Positions 4,825 to 5,608 of a DNA stretch of 5,608 nt are shown piece by piece; within the stretch, counting starts at the first letter, position 1; every line of letters starts with the position of its first letter. The translations under genes were made by a program, and so were the position numbers. Origin of the DNA: Erwinia pyrifoliae DSM 12163 (GTDB taxonomy: Bacteria; Pseudomonadota; Gammaproteobacteria; Enterobacterales; Enterobacteriaceae); contig NC_017390.1 of assembly GCF_000026985.1 (NCBI RefSeq), forward strand, positions 550,219 to 555,826, read 5' to 3'. The notes beneath the pieces were generated by a model that worked only from the letters and a program-made list of their open reading frames with translations, was not told the DNA's origin and made no database searches.

Positions 4825-5385
4825 TCAGGTGCTGCTTCCCGTTCCTGAGGATTTCTTACGTATCACCATCACCGGCCATACCTTACGCGCAGGACTACGC
4901 CAGCGCCACTGGCGGAACAGGATCTCCAGCTGCATCACGGCTCTTGCCGCTGGCGTAAAGGGGACAGAGAACGCCCGACAGCGGAAGTGCCGGCCGGACT
5001 CTGCCAGATGCGCTTTCAGACGAGTGGCCCGGTTCGTCGTCAGCAGGTGGGATGAGACGATAACGGTGCGGTTTTTCTGCAGTGCCTCGCAGGTTGACCG
5101 ATTCACGCTGGACCAGAACGCCCGGATCTGTTGTGCTGAAAGTCTTACCGTGGGTTGCCAGGGCGAAAGATGGACGTAAGCTCGTCCTTTACGACGGCTT
5201 GCCAGACTGAGGTGCGGACGAAACTGTCGCTCAAGCCAGCCCAGCGGCCGCAGCAGAAACGGCATGCAGAATATCAGCGGCCATACCAACAGCAGCCAGC
5301 TGGTGCCTGACGTATACAGGATGCTGACACCTGCCGAAATACCCAGCCAGATAATAAAATACGCCACGATGATGGCCTGCTGCAT
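4825..5385 (-). CDS. Small membrane protein with basic cytoplasmic domain, 186 residues
   Basis: On the - strand AGGGGA (5397-5392) stands six bases before an ATG at 5385-5383. The longer frame starting at 5490 would add 35 residues without a ribosome site, so the shorter start is chosen. Two hydrophobic segments, about residues 4-24 (AIIVAYFIIWLGISAGVSIL) and 29-45 (SWLLLVWPLIFCMPFLL), predict a membrane hairpin with both ends in the cytoplasm. The remaining 135 residues are strongly basic, with many Arg and Ser and few acidic residues. I do not recognise the family. The + strand reading 4829-5179 opposite it has no leader or domain and is taken as a shadow. It converges with the six-gene block. 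Confidence 0.7.
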   Translation of the reverse strand: MQQAIIVAYFIIWLGISAGVSILYTSGTSWLLLVWPLIFCMPFLLRPLGWLERQFRPHLSLASRRKGRAYVHLSPWQPTVRLSAQQIRAFWSSVNRSTCEALQKNRTVIVSSHLLTTNRATRLKAHLAESGRHFRCRAFSVPFTPAARAVMQLEILFRQWRWRSPARKVWPVMVIRKKSSGTGSST

Positions 5386-5482
5386 AGTCAATCCCCTGAA
5401 AAGTCTGCTCAGACTGAGGCAGTAAAGAGAACATCCTGAATGCCGGGAAGCAGCCGGAAACTGTGAAGCCGGGTCGTGGAAT

Positions 5483-5608
5483 TTAAGCAAGCGGGATTTG
5501 TAGCGCCGGGCATTCCGGGTTTTCCATTGTCATTGCGCTGGGGTCTTTTAGCGTAGCGTCATTTTCAGGAGCCGAATAATGACGGGGCAACGATGCGCGG
5601 ATTGAAAT
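5483..5608 (-). CDS. Possible 3' end of an upstream - strand gene (partial)
   Basis: Reading the - strand from the right edge, one frame stays open for 41 codons to a TAA at 5485-5483; the other two - strand frames stop within 20 codons. The visible residues end in ECPALQIPLA and show no motif. The stop is 97 bases before the start of the membrane-protein gene, which would fit a two-gene - strand unit. The stretch is short, so chance is possible. A + strand ribosome-site-like AGGAG followed by ATG 5579 lies opposite it. Confidence 0.4.
   Translation of the reverse strand: MSIRASLPRHYSAPENDATLKDPSAMTMENPECPALQIPLA

Noticed and set aside
4829..5179. Open + strand frame of 116 codons
   Set aside because: It lies opposite the membrane-protein gene, has no upstream ribosome site or hydrophobic pattern, and comes after the terminator.
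5402..5422. A seventh interleaved repeat before the - strand membrane-protein gene (CTGCCTCA/TGAGCAG with AGTCTG/CAGACT)
   Set aside because: The arms are short and overlap heavily, the loop is only three bases, and the ribosome-site segment is not complementary to the last arm as in the six + strand leaders. It is probably a simple imperfect palindrome.

Overview
The window looks like an accessory region of a large conjugative plasmid, or of an element derived from one, in an enterobacterium. The host call is inference. It rests on the moderately GC-rich composition, strong AGGAGG-type ribosome binding sites, and a gene set typical of enterobacterial plasmid leading and stability regions: an ArdC-like antirestriction/metallopeptidase protein, a DUF1281 (Api92-like) protein, a DUF3085-like protein and a short N-6 DNA methylase-like protein. 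No replication, transfer, partition or transposase gene is visible.

Layout. Positions 1-177 hold the 3' end of an unrecognised gene. From 312 to 4704 six genes run on the + strand: two small proteins of unknown function (312-698, 790-1098), a DUF3085-like protein (1177-1785), an ArdC-like protein (1865-2845), a DUF1281 protein (2942-3883) and a methylase-like protein (4009-4704). Gaps between them are 78 to 125 bases, and a good intrinsic terminator follows the last one (4732-4760). A second candidate terminator/attenuator at 3916-3946 lies in the gap before the methylase-like gene. From the other side, a small predicted membrane protein (4825-5385, - strand) converges on the terminator. It may follow an upstream - strand gene of which only the last 41 codons are in the window (5483-5608).

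The most striking content is in the gaps. Each of the six + strand genes is preceded by a compact leader with the same folding plan although the sequences mostly differ. Four segments lie in the order A, B, A', B', where A pairs with A' and B pairs with B' (pseudoknot order). The ribosome-binding-site segment C follows, and it resembles B, so B' can pair with B or with C. The plan therefore offers two exclusive states: B-B' paired with the ribosome binding site free, or B'-C paired with the site hidden. I found this by hand for six of six genes; no folding program or homologue alignment was run. It may be related to the STAXI motif, a published pseudoknot-type motif found near plasmid DNA-metabolism and antirestriction genes, or it may be a separate family. 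A reasonable model is an operon for establishment or defence evasion in which the translation of each gene is gated separately by a leader of one common design.
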